A stretch of 64,000 bases of DNA from Marinomonas spartinae. Its GTDB lineage: Bacteria > Pseudomonadota > Gammaproteobacteria > Pseudomonadales > Marinomonadaceae. Position numbers and translations under genes: made by a program. The notes beneath the pieces were generated by a model. That model was not told where the DNA came from and ran no database searches. It worked only from the letters and a program-made list of their open reading frames with translations. Positions 53,189 to 62,171 of this stretch are shown one piece after another; positions within the stretch are counted from its first letter, which is position 1, and every line of letters starts with the position of its first letter. The stretch spans positions 1 to 64,000 of the forward strand of contig NZ_JAEMUI010000022.1 of NCBI RefSeq assembly GCF_016461715.1, read 5' to 3'.

Positions 53189-53928
53189 GCGACATGATAA
53201 CAACGGATGAGGCGACGTTGCGACGGGATCTCGCGGCGTCCTATCGTTTAGCGGCCATGATGGGATGGGAAGACACTCTATATACCCATTTCTCAGTGCG
53301 CTTACCGGGTGACGGAGCCCCCCGTTTTTTGATCAACCCTTTTGGCTTAATGTTTGATGAAATCCGTGCCAGTGATTTAATCGTTGTGGATATGCATGGG
53401 CGGGTGCTAGAAGGCAGCGCGGACTATAATTTGGCAGGGTTTACCATTCACAGTGCGGTGCATATGGCGCGTGACGATGCACACTGTGTGATGCATACCC
53501 ATACGCTGGCTGGTATGGCGATGGCGGCATGCGATAATGGCTTATTGCCCCTTAATCAGATCAGCGCGGAGTTTCACCAACGTCTTGGTTATCATGATTA
53601 CGAAGGCGTGGCCTTTAATTTAGACGAGCGAGCACGCATTCAACAATCGCTCGGCGACAATATGGCTCTAGTGCTGCATCATCATGGTCTGCTTAGCGTA
53701 GGGGAAACGGTTGCCGATGCCTTTCAAATTATGTATTACTTAAACAAAGCGTGTGAGATTCAACTCGCAGCCGCGCAAATGGCCAGTCTAACGCCCGTTT
53801 CTACTATCCCTGAAACGTTAGCAAGCTATGTATGCGAGCAGTTTAAGAAAGTAGAGCATGAACGTCACCTAGTTTGGCAGGCATGGCTAAGAAAGTTAGA
53901 CCGTATTGATCCATCGTACCGAGAGTAA
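53185..53928 (+). CDS. class II aldolase/adducin family protein
   Basis: A 247-residue class II aldolase fold protein. Zinc ligands are H-T-H (V-M-H-T-H-T-L-A-G) and the later H-H-H (L-V-L-H-H-H-G-L-L-S); F-L-I-N-P-F-G-L-M-F and G-F-T-I-H-S-A-V-H are typical of the adducin-head subgroup. TTG 53185 overlaps the previous stop and has GGGGAGG close in front; ATG 53194 is the alternative with weaker spacing. It could cleave or isomerise a hydroxy-carbonyl intermediate made upstream. Confidence 0.85.
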   Translation: MSDMITTDEATLRRDLAASYRLAAMMGWEDTLYTHFSVRLPGDGAPRFLINPFGLMFDEIRASDLIVVDMHGRVLEGSADYNLAGFTIHSAVHMARDDAHCVMHTHTLAGMAMAACDNGLLPLNQISAEFHQRLGYHDYEGVAFNLDERARIQQSLGDNMALVLHHHGLLSVGETVADAFQIMYYLNKACEIQLAAAQMASLTPVSTIPETLASYVCEQFKKVEHERHLVWQAWLRKLDRIDPSYRE

Positions 53929-53930
53929 AC

Positions 53931-54863
53931 ATGAAGATACCTATTTTATTGGCTAACAATGATGCGGCGTTTACCGAGCAATTGATAGCGTCGTTTCAGC
54001 AACGACATCCTGATGTGGATGTTCTACTGCCTGGACAGCCAGGTTCAGACAAGGTGCAGGTAGCCGCCTGTTGGTTCCCAGATGATACGCTTTTAACGAA
54101 TTATCCTAACATCAAGTTTATCCATGCTTTGTCAGCCGGAGTCGATCATTTGGGGGAATCATTGCTAAGCGCTGGTTTGCCCATTTGTCGCATTGTTGAT
54201 GAGCGTCAGAAGCAGGGCATGTTTGAGTATGCCCTGTGGGGCGTATTGAATGTTCATCGTTATTTTGACCTTGCTGCTCAGAATCAAAGACAAAATTGTT
54301 GGCAACGGTATAAACAAAAGGCCGCGCAGGATATTCGCGTCTCGGTTCTCGGGCTGGGAGCATTAGGGGAGTACGTTGCAAAAGGCTTAGCAGACTTGGG
54401 TTACAGTGTCTCTGGCTGGTCCCGAAGCCAAAAGGCGATGGCAAATATCACCTGTTATTCGGGGGAAGCCTCTTTGTCCGACATGCTTGGTCAAACCGAT
54501 ATTCTCATTAACTTGCTGCCTTTAAGTCCGGTGACGAAAGGCATCCTAAGTCGCAAGTTATTCGATCAGCTTCCACAAGGAGCCTATGTGATTAACTGTG
54601 GTCGTGGTGGTCATGTGAATGAAGCAGACCTGATTCAAGCGGTTACACGTGGCCATTTGCGTGGTGCCATGTTGGATGTGTTTGACGAAGAGCCTTTGCC
54701 AGAAACTAACCCGCTTTGGACAACTCAAGGGATAGTGATTACCCCACATATGGCTTCCGATGCGGGGGAAACCGTCGTAGTGGATCAGGTTGCAGAGAAC
54801 GCCGCGAGGTTTTTACGAGGTGATGCATTGCTAAACCCCATCAACCTTGATCATGGCTACTAA
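53931..54863 (+). CDS. D-isomer-specific 2-hydroxyacid dehydrogenase (GhrA-like)
   Basis: A 310-residue NAD(P)-dependent dehydrogenase of the glyoxylate/hydroxypyruvate reductase A type. The Rossmann motif is V-L-G-L-G-A-L-G-E-Y-V-A, the catalytic arginine is in I-N-C-G-R-G-G-H, Asp/Glu in L-D-V-F-D-E-E-P-L-P, and the His in I-T-P-H-M-A-S-D. It follows the aldolase gene by two bases. As the last enzyme of the operon it probably reduces an oxo-acid produced by the module. Confidence 0.88.
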   Translation: MKIPILLANNDAAFTEQLIASFQQRHPDVDVLLPGQPGSDKVQVAACWFPDDTLLTNYPNIKFIHALSAGVDHLGESLLSAGLPICRIVDERQKQGMFEYALWGVLNVHRYFDLAAQNQRQNCWQRYKQKAAQDIRVSVLGLGALGEYVAKGLADLGYSVSGWSRSQKAMANITCYSGEASLSDMLGQTDILINLLPLSPVTKGILSRKLFDQLPQGAYVINCGRGGHVNEADLIQAVTRGHLRGAMLDVFDEEPLPETNPLWTTQGIVITPHMASDAGETVVVDQVAENAARFLRGDALLNPINLDHGY

Positions 54864-54906
54864 ACCAAGCCCCATTCGGTTCTTGGTTTTCCTAACGGCT
54901 CTATTA

Positions 54907-56112
54907 TTAAGCCGATGGCACGCCGAATAAAAACACCATTAAGCAAAGCAATGACACTACGCTATAGAGAGCCGCTTTTTTGGTGTTCTTTTCGACTGAT
55001 TTCGTTTGCAGTGCCACAATGGCGGCGACGGCGGATTGTAGTGTATAGAACAGAGCAAATGCCCGTGAGGCATAGGCGATAATGCCATTCACATCGGTGG
55101 CCCAGGTTAAGAAAATAGTGACGATCAAAATCAGCATATAAGCATAACGCACGGGAATCTTCTCGCGCGCGATGTCGACCACCAATCCGCCCGCCCCCGA
55201 GGTATCAGCAACGGAGGCGGAGAATTGGCTGCCAATTGCGGCGACAGAAATTAAGATCGGCAATAGCACTGCCACTGGTGCCACCATACTGGTAATCGCG
55301 GTGACATCGGCTCCCATACCTTTATGAAATAAGACGGTCATCAGGGTTAAAAATACTAGGTAAATGGCCGCTGAAATCCACTGGGCGATGCGCATGGTTT
55401 TGATACGTAACTCAGCAGGGTGTTCGCTTTGTAAATAACGGGAAGTTTCAAAGCCTTGTACCACGATTAATAACCCCAGTAAGACACGTAAATCATGTAG
55501 GTCGATACTGGAATCCAGCGTGGGCAAATGCCATTGGCCAGACTTTAAAAGTTGAACGTTGTATACCGCGAGTGAGAAAAGCAATCCAGCGATCATGCCA
55601 AGGTTTAGGCTCACCGCATAGGTTTCGATTTTCTCTAATTCCCCTAAGCCGCGCCATATTCCCACTCCGCAGATAAAGATCAAAATCAGTGTGGTGATAA
55701 TGTTTGCCACAAAGCCGCTTTCATAGCCAAAGGCTTTGAGTAAAAATGCCGACAGCAGCTGAAGGTAATAGGTGACGGAAATAAAATAGGCGCCTGCCAA
55801 GACAATACGTGAGACGAAGGAAACAGCTTGGGCGGGGCCTTTTTGATGTTCGATGGGCTCAAAGTGACGAATATTGAAGCGAATCGCGCTGCCCACTGCA
55901 TAGGCTAACATAAGCAATAAGCCCATACACAGTACGGCAAAGTACCCCACGGATTCTGCCAGTAACGGTGCCACCACCAAAAAGCCACTGCCCATAATCG
56001 AAGCCAATGGCGTGACGGTGGCTTTCCAGCCCTCAGAATGGGCGAGCTTACGGGAAAAGGCCAGAAAGAGAGTGACCACTAGGGCAATGGCAATAATATA
56101 AAAATTCAACAT
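54907..56112 (-). CDS. APC-like multi-pass membrane transporter, unassigned
   Basis: A 401-residue protein with about 11-12 hydrophobic helices. An unwound-helix-like segment near the start (S-I-M-G-S-G-F-L-V-V-A-P) and the F-E-T-S-R-Y stretch mid-protein resemble the amino acid-polyamine-organocation fold. I do not recognise a close named member. It converges on the hydroxyacid dehydrogenase gene, 43 bases apart, and is followed on its own 5' side by the Kef-type antiporter gene 27 bases away on the same strand. Co-transcription with the antiporter is likely. Confidence 0.65.
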   Translation of the reverse strand: MLNFYIIAIALVVTLFLAFSRKLAHSEGWKATVTPLASIMGSGFLVVAPLLAESVGYFAVLCMGLLLMLAYAVGSAIRFNIRHFEPIEHQKGPAQAVSFVSRIVLAGAYFISVTYYLQLLSAFLLKAFGYESGFVANIITTLILIFICGVGIWRGLGELEKIETYAVSLNLGMIAGLLFSLAVYNVQLLKSGQWHLPTLDSSIDLHDLRVLLGLLIVVQGFETSRYLQSEHPAELRIKTMRIAQWISAAIYLVFLTLMTVLFHKGMGADVTAITSMVAPVAVLLPILISVAAIGSQFSASVADTSGAGGLVVDIAREKIPVRYAYMLILIVTIFLTWATDVNGIIAYASRAFALFYTLQSAVAAIVALQTKSVEKNTKKAALYSVVSLLCLMVFLFGVPSA

Positions 56113-56139
56113 CGTGGGTGCCTGTTCCTTTTGTTAAAA

Positions 56140-58005
56140 CTAATGTGCCTCTTTATTCAGAATGTCTTTCATCTGAGCCTTTAGCGAGGGGTCCTGCTGA
56201 TCCAAATACTGTCGAATACGTTTGATGTAAGCCTCATTTTCATGGGCTGGTACGCCAGTTTTATGAGCATCTGCCACCGACACCATGGCCATTTGATCAT
56301 GTTTGTTGTAAAGCTCAATGATCTCTTCAGCTTGTTGACGTGAGCTTCCTAGGGCTTCTAAAACAGAACGGCTCATGCGTAAGCTGCTGTCGTAGTTTTC
56401 ACGCACAATATCACGACATCCATAAGACCACAGGTCATAAACGTGATGACGATCAAACGCACGGGAAATAATGTGAACGTGTGGATAGGTGTCAATAACA
56501 TACTTGACCAGCTTGGATATTTGTTCTGGATTATCAATGGCGACGATCAATATTTTAGCGTCTTTAATGCCCGCCGCCTCTAAAAGCTCTGGACGTGTGG
56601 CGTCACCAAAGTAGTTTTTCACACCGAAACGTTGTAAGGCCTTCAAGCGTTTTACACTAAAATCGATGACGGTGGAATCATAACCCGCTAAACGAATGAC
56701 TCGGTCAATTTGACTGCCGACGCGGCCTGAGCCAGCAATGATGATTTTATTGCTATCTGGAATGTCTTCCTGCTCCCCTGCTGGATGATCGGTTAGATAA
56801 TGGGGGGTCACTATTCGGTCGTAAATGATAAACAGCATAGGTGTCAGTAGCATCGACAAGGCTACTACTAGGAGCAACTGATCCGCGATTTCTTTGGGTA
56901 AAATGCCATTAGCAACAGTGAAAGACAAAAGCACAAAACCAAATTCGCCGGCTTGCGCCAGACCCAAAGCGAACAGCCACTTATTTGCCCCACGAATATG
57001 GAAGATGGCACTGAGTAAGCGAAGAATAAGAACTTTAATCAGGATGAGGCCCACTGTGAGGCCCAAAATGGTCGCAAAATGACTGAACAATAAGTGGAAG
57101 TTGATAGCGGCACCGACCGTCATGAAGAACAGCCCTAACAGCAGACCTTTGAACGGTTCGATATTGCTTTCCAATTCATGACGATAGGGGGAGCGGGCCA
57201 GCACTACGCCCGCTAAAAATGTGCCTAAGGCAGGGGATAGGCCAACCGCAGACATAAGTAAGGTGATGCCAATGACAAACATGAGAGCGGCGGCGGTAAA
57301 TAATTCGCGCAGTTGGGCGGTGGCAATAAAGCGCAAAATGGGTGACACCAGAAAATTGCCCCCTAAAATCACTGAACCAATGGCACCTAAGGTGATGAGC
57401 GTTTTTTGCCAAGCGTTAAACTCGCCGAGTAAACTACTGTGATGGCTCGCGCCTGAGCTAGTTAAGGCGTGTTGTAAGTTAGCCAGTAGATCTGGTGTTG
57501 CCAGCAGTGGTAAGAGCGCCAGCATGGGAATGACAACAATGTCTTGAGCGAGTAACACGGCAAAAGAAGACTGACCGCCATCAGAGCGCATCAACCCCTT
57601 TTCTCCCAGTGTTTGCAACACAATCGCCGTAGAAGATAAAGAAAACAACATACCGATGGTCAGGGCTATGCGCCAGGGCTGTCCTAGTAAGATGGCGCTT
57701 CCCATGACCAAGAGCGTTGTTAAGATAATTTGTCCACCACCTAAGCCCGCTAGACGGCTTTTCATTTCCCAGAGTTTCTGAGGCTTTAACTCTAAACCGA
57801 CTAAAAACAGCATCATGACGACGCCAAGCTCTGAGAACTGCTGTATCGAAACGAGATCAACCTGTAGCAATGATAGCAAAGGGCTAATGGCTATGCCGGC
57901 TAATAAATAGCCCAATACCGAACCCAGTTTCAGTCGAGCAGCAAGTGGCACAGCGATGACACCTGCTACGAGAAAAATAAAAGCGAGGAGGAGAGTGTCT
58001 GTCAT
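56140..58005 (-). CDS. CPA2 monovalent cation:proton antiporter (KefB/KefC-like)
   Basis: A 621-residue protein. An N-terminal antiporter domain of about 12 helices (A-G-I-A-I-S-P-L, L-F-L-V-G-L-E-L-K-P near residue 70, and a L-A-Q-D-I-V-V-I-P segment with the Kef-type Q-D pair) is followed by a cytoplasmic TrkA-N/RCK domain from about 410 (I-I-I-A-G-S-G-R-V-G-S and D-A-T-R-P-E-L-L-E-A-A-G). It exchanges K+ or Na+ for protons at the inner membrane and is gated through the RCK domain. No kefF/kefG-type ancillary flavoprotein gene is adjacent. Confidence 0.9.
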   Translation of the reverse strand: MTDTLLLAFIFLVAGVIAVPLAARLKLGSVLGYLLAGIAISPLLSLLQVDLVSIQQFSELGVVMMLFLVGLELKPQKLWEMKSRLAGLGGGQIILTTLLVMGSAILLGQPWRIALTIGMLFSLSSTAIVLQTLGEKGLMRSDGGQSSFAVLLAQDIVVIPMLALLPLLATPDLLANLQHALTSSGASHHSSLLGEFNAWQKTLITLGAIGSVILGGNFLVSPILRFIATAQLRELFTAAALMFVIGITLLMSAVGLSPALGTFLAGVVLARSPYRHELESNIEPFKGLLLGLFFMTVGAAINFHLLFSHFATILGLTVGLILIKVLILRLLSAIFHIRGANKWLFALGLAQAGEFGFVLLSFTVANGILPKEIADQLLLVVALSMLLTPMLFIIYDRIVTPHYLTDHPAGEQEDIPDSNKIIIAGSGRVGSQIDRVIRLAGYDSTVIDFSVKRLKALQRFGVKNYFGDATRPELLEAAGIKDAKILIVAIDNPEQISKLVKYVIDTYPHVHIISRAFDRHHVYDLWSYGCRDIVRENYDSSLRMSRSVLEALGSSRQQAEEIIELYNKHDQMAMVSVADAHKTGVPAHENEAYIKRIRQYLDQQDPSLKAQMKDILNKEAH

Positions 58006-58327
58006 TCTAAAGGCTCTAAAAGTAAGGGGTGCGGAAGCTAAGGTCGCACCTAAGTGTCTATTATAAAGGGAAATATGGGAACATAATTAGGTTTTATTAC
58101 TGGAATTTGCGATTCGTCACGAATTATTAGCGATGTGAATCACATGGTGTGATCGTTAGAAAAGTGTTGTGCAGTATTGACCTTAAGTAAAAAAAAGTGG
58201 CTATTTGTAGTCACGTAAGGCGGTTCGCTCGCCCTGAGTGGGTGACTCATCTATAATCAACCCCGTGCTTAGCATGGCAAGCATGTCGTTTCTTTATAGC
58301 AATTAATATACCTGCCTTATTGCGTCG
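58006..58327. other. divergent promoter region with palindromic TGTGA cluster
   Basis: About 320 bases between the antiporter and GGDEF-EAL genes, no ORF. At 58133-58152 overlapping palindromes TGTGA-a-TCACA and TCACA-tgg-TGTGA occur. They use CRP-like half-sites, but spacing of one or three bases rather than six makes a CRP site doubtful. Promoters for both genes presumably lie here. Confidence 0.35.
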
Positions 58328-60394
58328 TTGAGATCGTGTAGGAAGGTACAAGCAAGCTCTCTAAAAAACCTGAAACCCATTTGCATTATTCTTGATTTTG
58401 CCTGGATATTCATATTGTACTCTAAAATATTTGAACAAATTAACTTACCCGTTTGGGTGTTTGATGTAGAGAACGCTAGGGTGGTTTTCGCCAATGCTGC
58501 GGCGCTTACTGTTTGGAATGCGCCTGATATGGACTCGCTTCGAGCCAGAGATTTGGCTGCGGACATGTCTCCAGCAGTACAGCGCCGTTTAAAGCAATAT
58601 TTGGTGGACTTTTTAGAGTGTGATGCTGAGTTTTATGAGCAGTGGACTTTATATCCTAATGGTAAACCTGTGAGCTTAAATATCCGTTACACAGGAATTA
58701 AATTGGATGATGGACGAATTGCTATGCTGTGTGAAGGTCTGGAAATGCAACGCTCCACGCCTGAAGCCGCCCGTGGACGAGATGCATTGATGCATACGCA
58801 TTTAATGATTTCCTTACATACCTTAGACGGCAGCAACTTATATTTAAATCCAGCGGCACGTGAGTTTCTCGAGAACAGTCAGCAGGAGTTGTCAAAGCGT
58901 TTTGTTTTTAAGCGTGACTATACCCGTTTGATGCAGCAGGTAGAACAACATGGCGAGGGAGATATTACCGCTTTAGTGCATACCGTTTCCGGTAACCGAT
59001 GGCATGAATTGACGGCAAGGGCGAGTCACGACCCTGTTACTGGTCAGCCATCGGTTTTGATTAGTGCAACCGACGTCAGCAGACTGAAAGAAGCGGAGGC
59101 TTTGGCTTCCAAAAGAGCTTTATTGGACTCGTTAACTAATCTACCGAACCGTCATGCTTTGCCCCATATTTTTGACAAATTTATCAGAACGACAAGGCAA
59201 AGCAATGAAGTCATTGGGGTGTTGTTTATTGATTTGGACGAGTTCAAGGCCATAAACGACACCATGGGACACGCTGAAGGGGATCGTGTGTTGGTGGAAG
59301 TTGCGAAGCGTTTGTCTTCCCTATGTGGTCCTAGTGATTCAGTCGTGCGACTAGGAGGGGACGAGTTTTTTGTGTTAACCGCTCGAGAAAATAACAGTGA
59401 AGCATTAGCGGAGTTTGCCCAAAGCTTATTGCAGCTTCTGTCCGCGCCGATCACATTAAAAAATCGCGTGAAAAAAGTGACGCCAAGTATCGGGATGGCG
59501 ATCTATCCGTGTCATGGGACCGGACTGGAAGAGCTGATGCAGTCGGCAGATATTGCAATGTATCAGGCAAAGTTACTAGGGCGTAATCAATATTGTTTCT
59601 ATGATGCTGCCATGCGGGAAGCCTTCGAATATGAGCATACATTGCTGGCCCAACTCAAAGAAGCGCTTAGTAACGATGAATTTGTTTTGCACTATCAGCC
59701 AAGAGTCAGTGCCAAGGATAAATCGGTTGCGTCTCTCGAAGCACTATTGAGATGGAATCATCCAGAGAATGGTTTGATGTATCCCGATAGCTTTATTGAT
59801 TTGTGTGAGCGTTCTGGACAGATGGGGCAGATAGGTGAGTGGGTTTTGCGCGAAGTGATTAAGCAGATTGCCCACTGGCATGTATTGGGACAAGATGTGG
59901 CGGTTTCTGTAAATGTGTCGATCAGCCAATTGTTTAAAGAGGACTTTGTTACCAGCTTGGCGCGCATGTTGGATGAAAATGGTTGTGCGCCGAACCGTTT
60001 AGAATTGGAGCTGACTGAGTCCGCTTTAACAAAAGGAGATGTAGTGGTTATTAAGAATCTCCAGCAGCTTCGCCATTTAGGTGTTAGAGTGTCGGTGGAT
60101 GATTTTGGTGTGGGGTATTCGAACTTTGCACGTTTAAATGACATTGCTTTTGATTTTATTAAAATTGACCGTAGCCTAATTGCTAGCCTTCCGGATAACC
60201 CTCAACTGGTTCAAATGATCATCAGTATTTGTCTGTTAATGCAGGCCCAGATTGTTGCTGAAGGGGTGGAAAATGAGGCCACCGCTCAATGGTTGGCGGA
60301 CCATGGTTGTGATGAGTTACAGGGATATTTGTTTAGCAAACCTTTGTCCATTGATCAGGCAACAGACTATTTATTAAATCATCCCAAACCATAG
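58328..60394 (+). CDS. PAS-GGDEF-EAL cyclic-di-GMP protein
   Basis: Up to 688 residues; start uncertain (TTG 58328, or TTG 58415 about where the PAS domain begins). Two PAS-like regions (about 30-130 and 155-255), then GGDEF (motif R-L-G-G-D-E-F at residues 343-347, with D-L-D-E-F-K metal site) and EAL (motif at 471-473, with N-V-S, E-L-T-E-S, D-D-F-G, K-I-D and E-G-V-E all intact). Both diguanylate cyclase and phosphodiesterase sites look functional. The allosteric I-site lacks its arginine (G-P-S-D). Cytoplasmic, no membrane segment evident. Confidence 0.9.
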   Translation: MRSCRKVQASSLKNLKPICIILDFAWIFILYSKIFEQINLPVWVFDVENARVVFANAAALTVWNAPDMDSLRARDLAADMSPAVQRRLKQYLVDFLECDAEFYEQWTLYPNGKPVSLNIRYTGIKLDDGRIAMLCEGLEMQRSTPEAARGRDALMHTHLMISLHTLDGSNLYLNPAAREFLENSQQELSKRFVFKRDYTRLMQQVEQHGEGDITALVHTVSGNRWHELTARASHDPVTGQPSVLISATDVSRLKEAEALASKRALLDSLTNLPNRHALPHIFDKFIRTTRQSNEVIGVLFIDLDEFKAINDTMGHAEGDRVLVEVAKRLSSLCGPSDSVVRLGGDEFFVLTARENNSEALAEFAQSLLQLLSAPITLKNRVKKVTPSIGMAIYPCHGTGLEELMQSADIAMYQAKLLGRNQYCFYDAAMREAFEYEHTLLAQLKEALSNDEFVLHYQPRVSAKDKSVASLEALLRWNHPENGLMYPDSFIDLCERSGQMGQIGEWVLREVIKQIAHWHVLGQDVAVSVNVSISQLFKEDFVTSLARMLDENGCAPNRLELELTESALTKGDVVVIKNLQQLRHLGVRVSVDDFGVGYSNFARLNDIAFDFIKIDRSLIASLPDNPQLVQMIISICLLMQAQIVAEGVENEATAQWLADHGCDELQGYLFSKPLSIDQATDYLLNHPKP

Positions 60395-60481
60395 AGCACA
60401 CCGTCTGGATGGTTTGTTGGATAGAGAGCAATCAAGCGAACGTTATAATAACGAGCTTACCGTCTTAGACGAAGAGGCATT

Positions 60482-61543
60482 ATGAAAATTTTTACCTGTC
60501 AGCAATGTTCTCAAACGATTTTATTTGATAATACTTTGTGTGAAAGCTGTGGCTCTTCTTTAGGCTTTTTATCTGAGCCAATGACTTTGAGCGCCCTGAA
60601 ACCAGACGGCTCTGGCTTCAGGGCGTTAGCAGACACCAATATGCCTGCTAAAAAGTGGTATTACTGTAAGAACGCGCAATATTTTGTTTGTAATTGGCTG
60701 GTGGATAACCCAGATACCTTGTGTGAAGCCTGTCAGTTGAATCGTCATATTCCCAATTTAGAACGCGTCAAACAGCGGGACGAATGGCAAAAACTAGAGT
60801 TTGCTAAGCATCGCTTGGTGTACTCGTTAATCAAGCTGGGACTTCCTGTCTTAAATAAAACGGAGAATCCAGAAGAGGGGTTGTCGTTTGACTTTATTTC
60901 CGAAGAAAATGCAGTGCCAGTAAACGCACAGTCCACAACAGGCCACGCTCTTGGGCAAGTGACCATTAATACATCTGAAGCAAACAGTGCAGAACGAGAG
61001 CAAATGCGTGAAGACATGAAAGAGTCTTATCGAACTTTGATAGGGCATTTTCGTCATGAGGTGGGGCATTATTACTGGGATCAGTTAATTGCAGAAAATG
61101 ACATTGAGTTGGCCAACTACCGGGCTTTGTTTGGGGATGAACGAGCAAGCTACGCTGACGCCTTGCGCAAGCACTATGACAATCCTGTTCAAAATTGGCA
61201 GGACAACTTTGTTAGTGCGTATGCGTCTTCTCACCCTTGGGAAGACTGGGCTGAAACCTGGGCGCATTACCTGCATATTGTCGATACCCTAGAAACGGCC
61301 AGCGAATTTGGTATTAGTATGTCGCCTCCGAATAATCAGCACCAAGGTTTAGCGGCGACCATTAATATTGATCCTTATTGCCATGCTAATTTTGAGGATA
61401 TTATTGCCCAATATCTGCCATTAACCTTTGCCGTGAATAACCTGAACCGGAGCATGGGACAACCGGATTTATACCCCTTTGTGCTGGTGCCAAAAGTACG
61501 GGAAAAACTGGCGTTTATTCATCGCATAGTACATGGCAATTAG
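60482..61543 (+). CDS. putative zinc metallopeptidase with N-terminal zinc ribbon
   Basis: A 353-residue protein. Four cysteines in C-Q-Q-C and C-E-S-C (residues 6-25) form a zinc-ribbon-like knuckle, with a further C-K and C-E-A-C pair near 65-85. The metallopeptidase motif H-E-V-G-H is at residues 192-196, followed by a W-E-D-W-A-E-T-W-A-H-Y segment that supplies a downstream ligand. This layout is that of the putative zinc-binding metallopeptidase family PF15887. Substrate unknown. It follows the GGDEF-EAL gene by 87 bases. Confidence 0.8.
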   Translation: MKIFTCQQCSQTILFDNTLCESCGSSLGFLSEPMTLSALKPDGSGFRALADTNMPAKKWYYCKNAQYFVCNWLVDNPDTLCEACQLNRHIPNLERVKQRDEWQKLEFAKHRLVYSLIKLGLPVLNKTENPEEGLSFDFISEENAVPVNAQSTTGHALGQVTINTSEANSAEREQMREDMKESYRTLIGHFRHEVGHYYWDQLIAENDIELANYRALFGDERASYADALRKHYDNPVQNWQDNFVSAYASSHPWEDWAETWAHYLHIVDTLETASEFGISMSPPNNQHQGLAATINIDPYCHANFEDIIAQYLPLTFAVNNLNRSMGQPDLYPFVLVPKVREKLAFIHRIVHGN

Positions 61544-61583
61544 CCTTTTGATGGGCTCTATCAAAAGGCTATATCAGGTGTCT

Positions 61584-62018
61584 TTATGCGGCATCGCTAT
61601 CTGCGTAGCTAGTTAATTCATCCTCATCAATTATGATGTCTTGCTCTTCGTAGAATGCATCTTCATCTGGCTCAATGACAAGGTCCTCAAGGGGTTTTTT
61701 AGTCTCCTTCTGAGCTAGCTCCAATGGTTTATTGGAGCTGGTTTTTGAGGGCGTTTTGACGTTCGCTTTTTGGCGTTTCGATGCGGCTTTACGCTTTGTT
61801 CCTAATGCCTCTAACAAGTCGTCTTTGTGTTCGGCCAAGTACAGTGATAACGCTTCTTTTTGATGGTGATCATCGGCCAAATGACTGTTATCCAATAATT
61901 CGTAAAGTGCGTCGGCTGTGTCTAGCATTTTGTCATAGGCATCGGCGTCGGTTTTTGAGGTAAAGGTCATTTTTTCAATTCCATCACGTGCTACAACGTA
62001 TTTAATAACAACAGGCAT
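61584..62018 (-). CDS. yebG: YebG family SOS-response protein
   Basis: A 144-residue protein. The N-terminal 80 residues carry the YebG pattern M-P-V-V-I-K-Y-V-V-x-R-D-G-I-E-K-M-T-F and D-A-x-x-Y-D-K-M-L-D with L-Y-E-L-L. The C-terminus is a lysine-rich then acidic tail, longer than in the roughly 96-residue E. coli protein. YebG is a LexA-regulated DNA-damage-inducible protein of unclear mechanism. A perfect LexA box lies directly upstream here, supporting the call. Confidence 0.88.
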   Translation of the reverse strand: MPVVIKYVVARDGIEKMTFTSKTDADAYDKMLDTADALYELLDNSHLADDHHQKEALSLYLAEHKDDLLEALGTKRKAASKRQKANVKTPSKTSSNKPLELAQKETKKPLEDLVIEPDEDAFYEEQDIIIDEDELTSYADSDAA

Positions 62019-62041
62019 AATCCACCTCGGGAAAAATAATA

Positions 62042-62057
62042 CTGTTTAAATATACAG
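62042..62057. promoter_or_regulatory. LexA (SOS) box upstream of yebG
   Basis: CTGTTTAAATATACAG is a consensus-perfect LexA operator (CTGT-N8-ACAG, AT-rich centre), 24 bases upstream of the yebG start codon. The extended flanks TA/TA also match. Confidence 0.9.
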
Positions 62058-62171
62058 TAGTATTTCTGTCAGTGTCTAGCTTTTTTCTTTTCAATTCTTG
62101 CAGCTTTACATTGTTTTTTGATTCGTCTGATAGTGCTAAAGTAGCGCCCTAAACGAAGGAATCCGAACGTT

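Noticed and set aside
58133..58152. CRP binding site
   Set aside because: Half-sites are separated by one or three bases instead of the six CRP needs.
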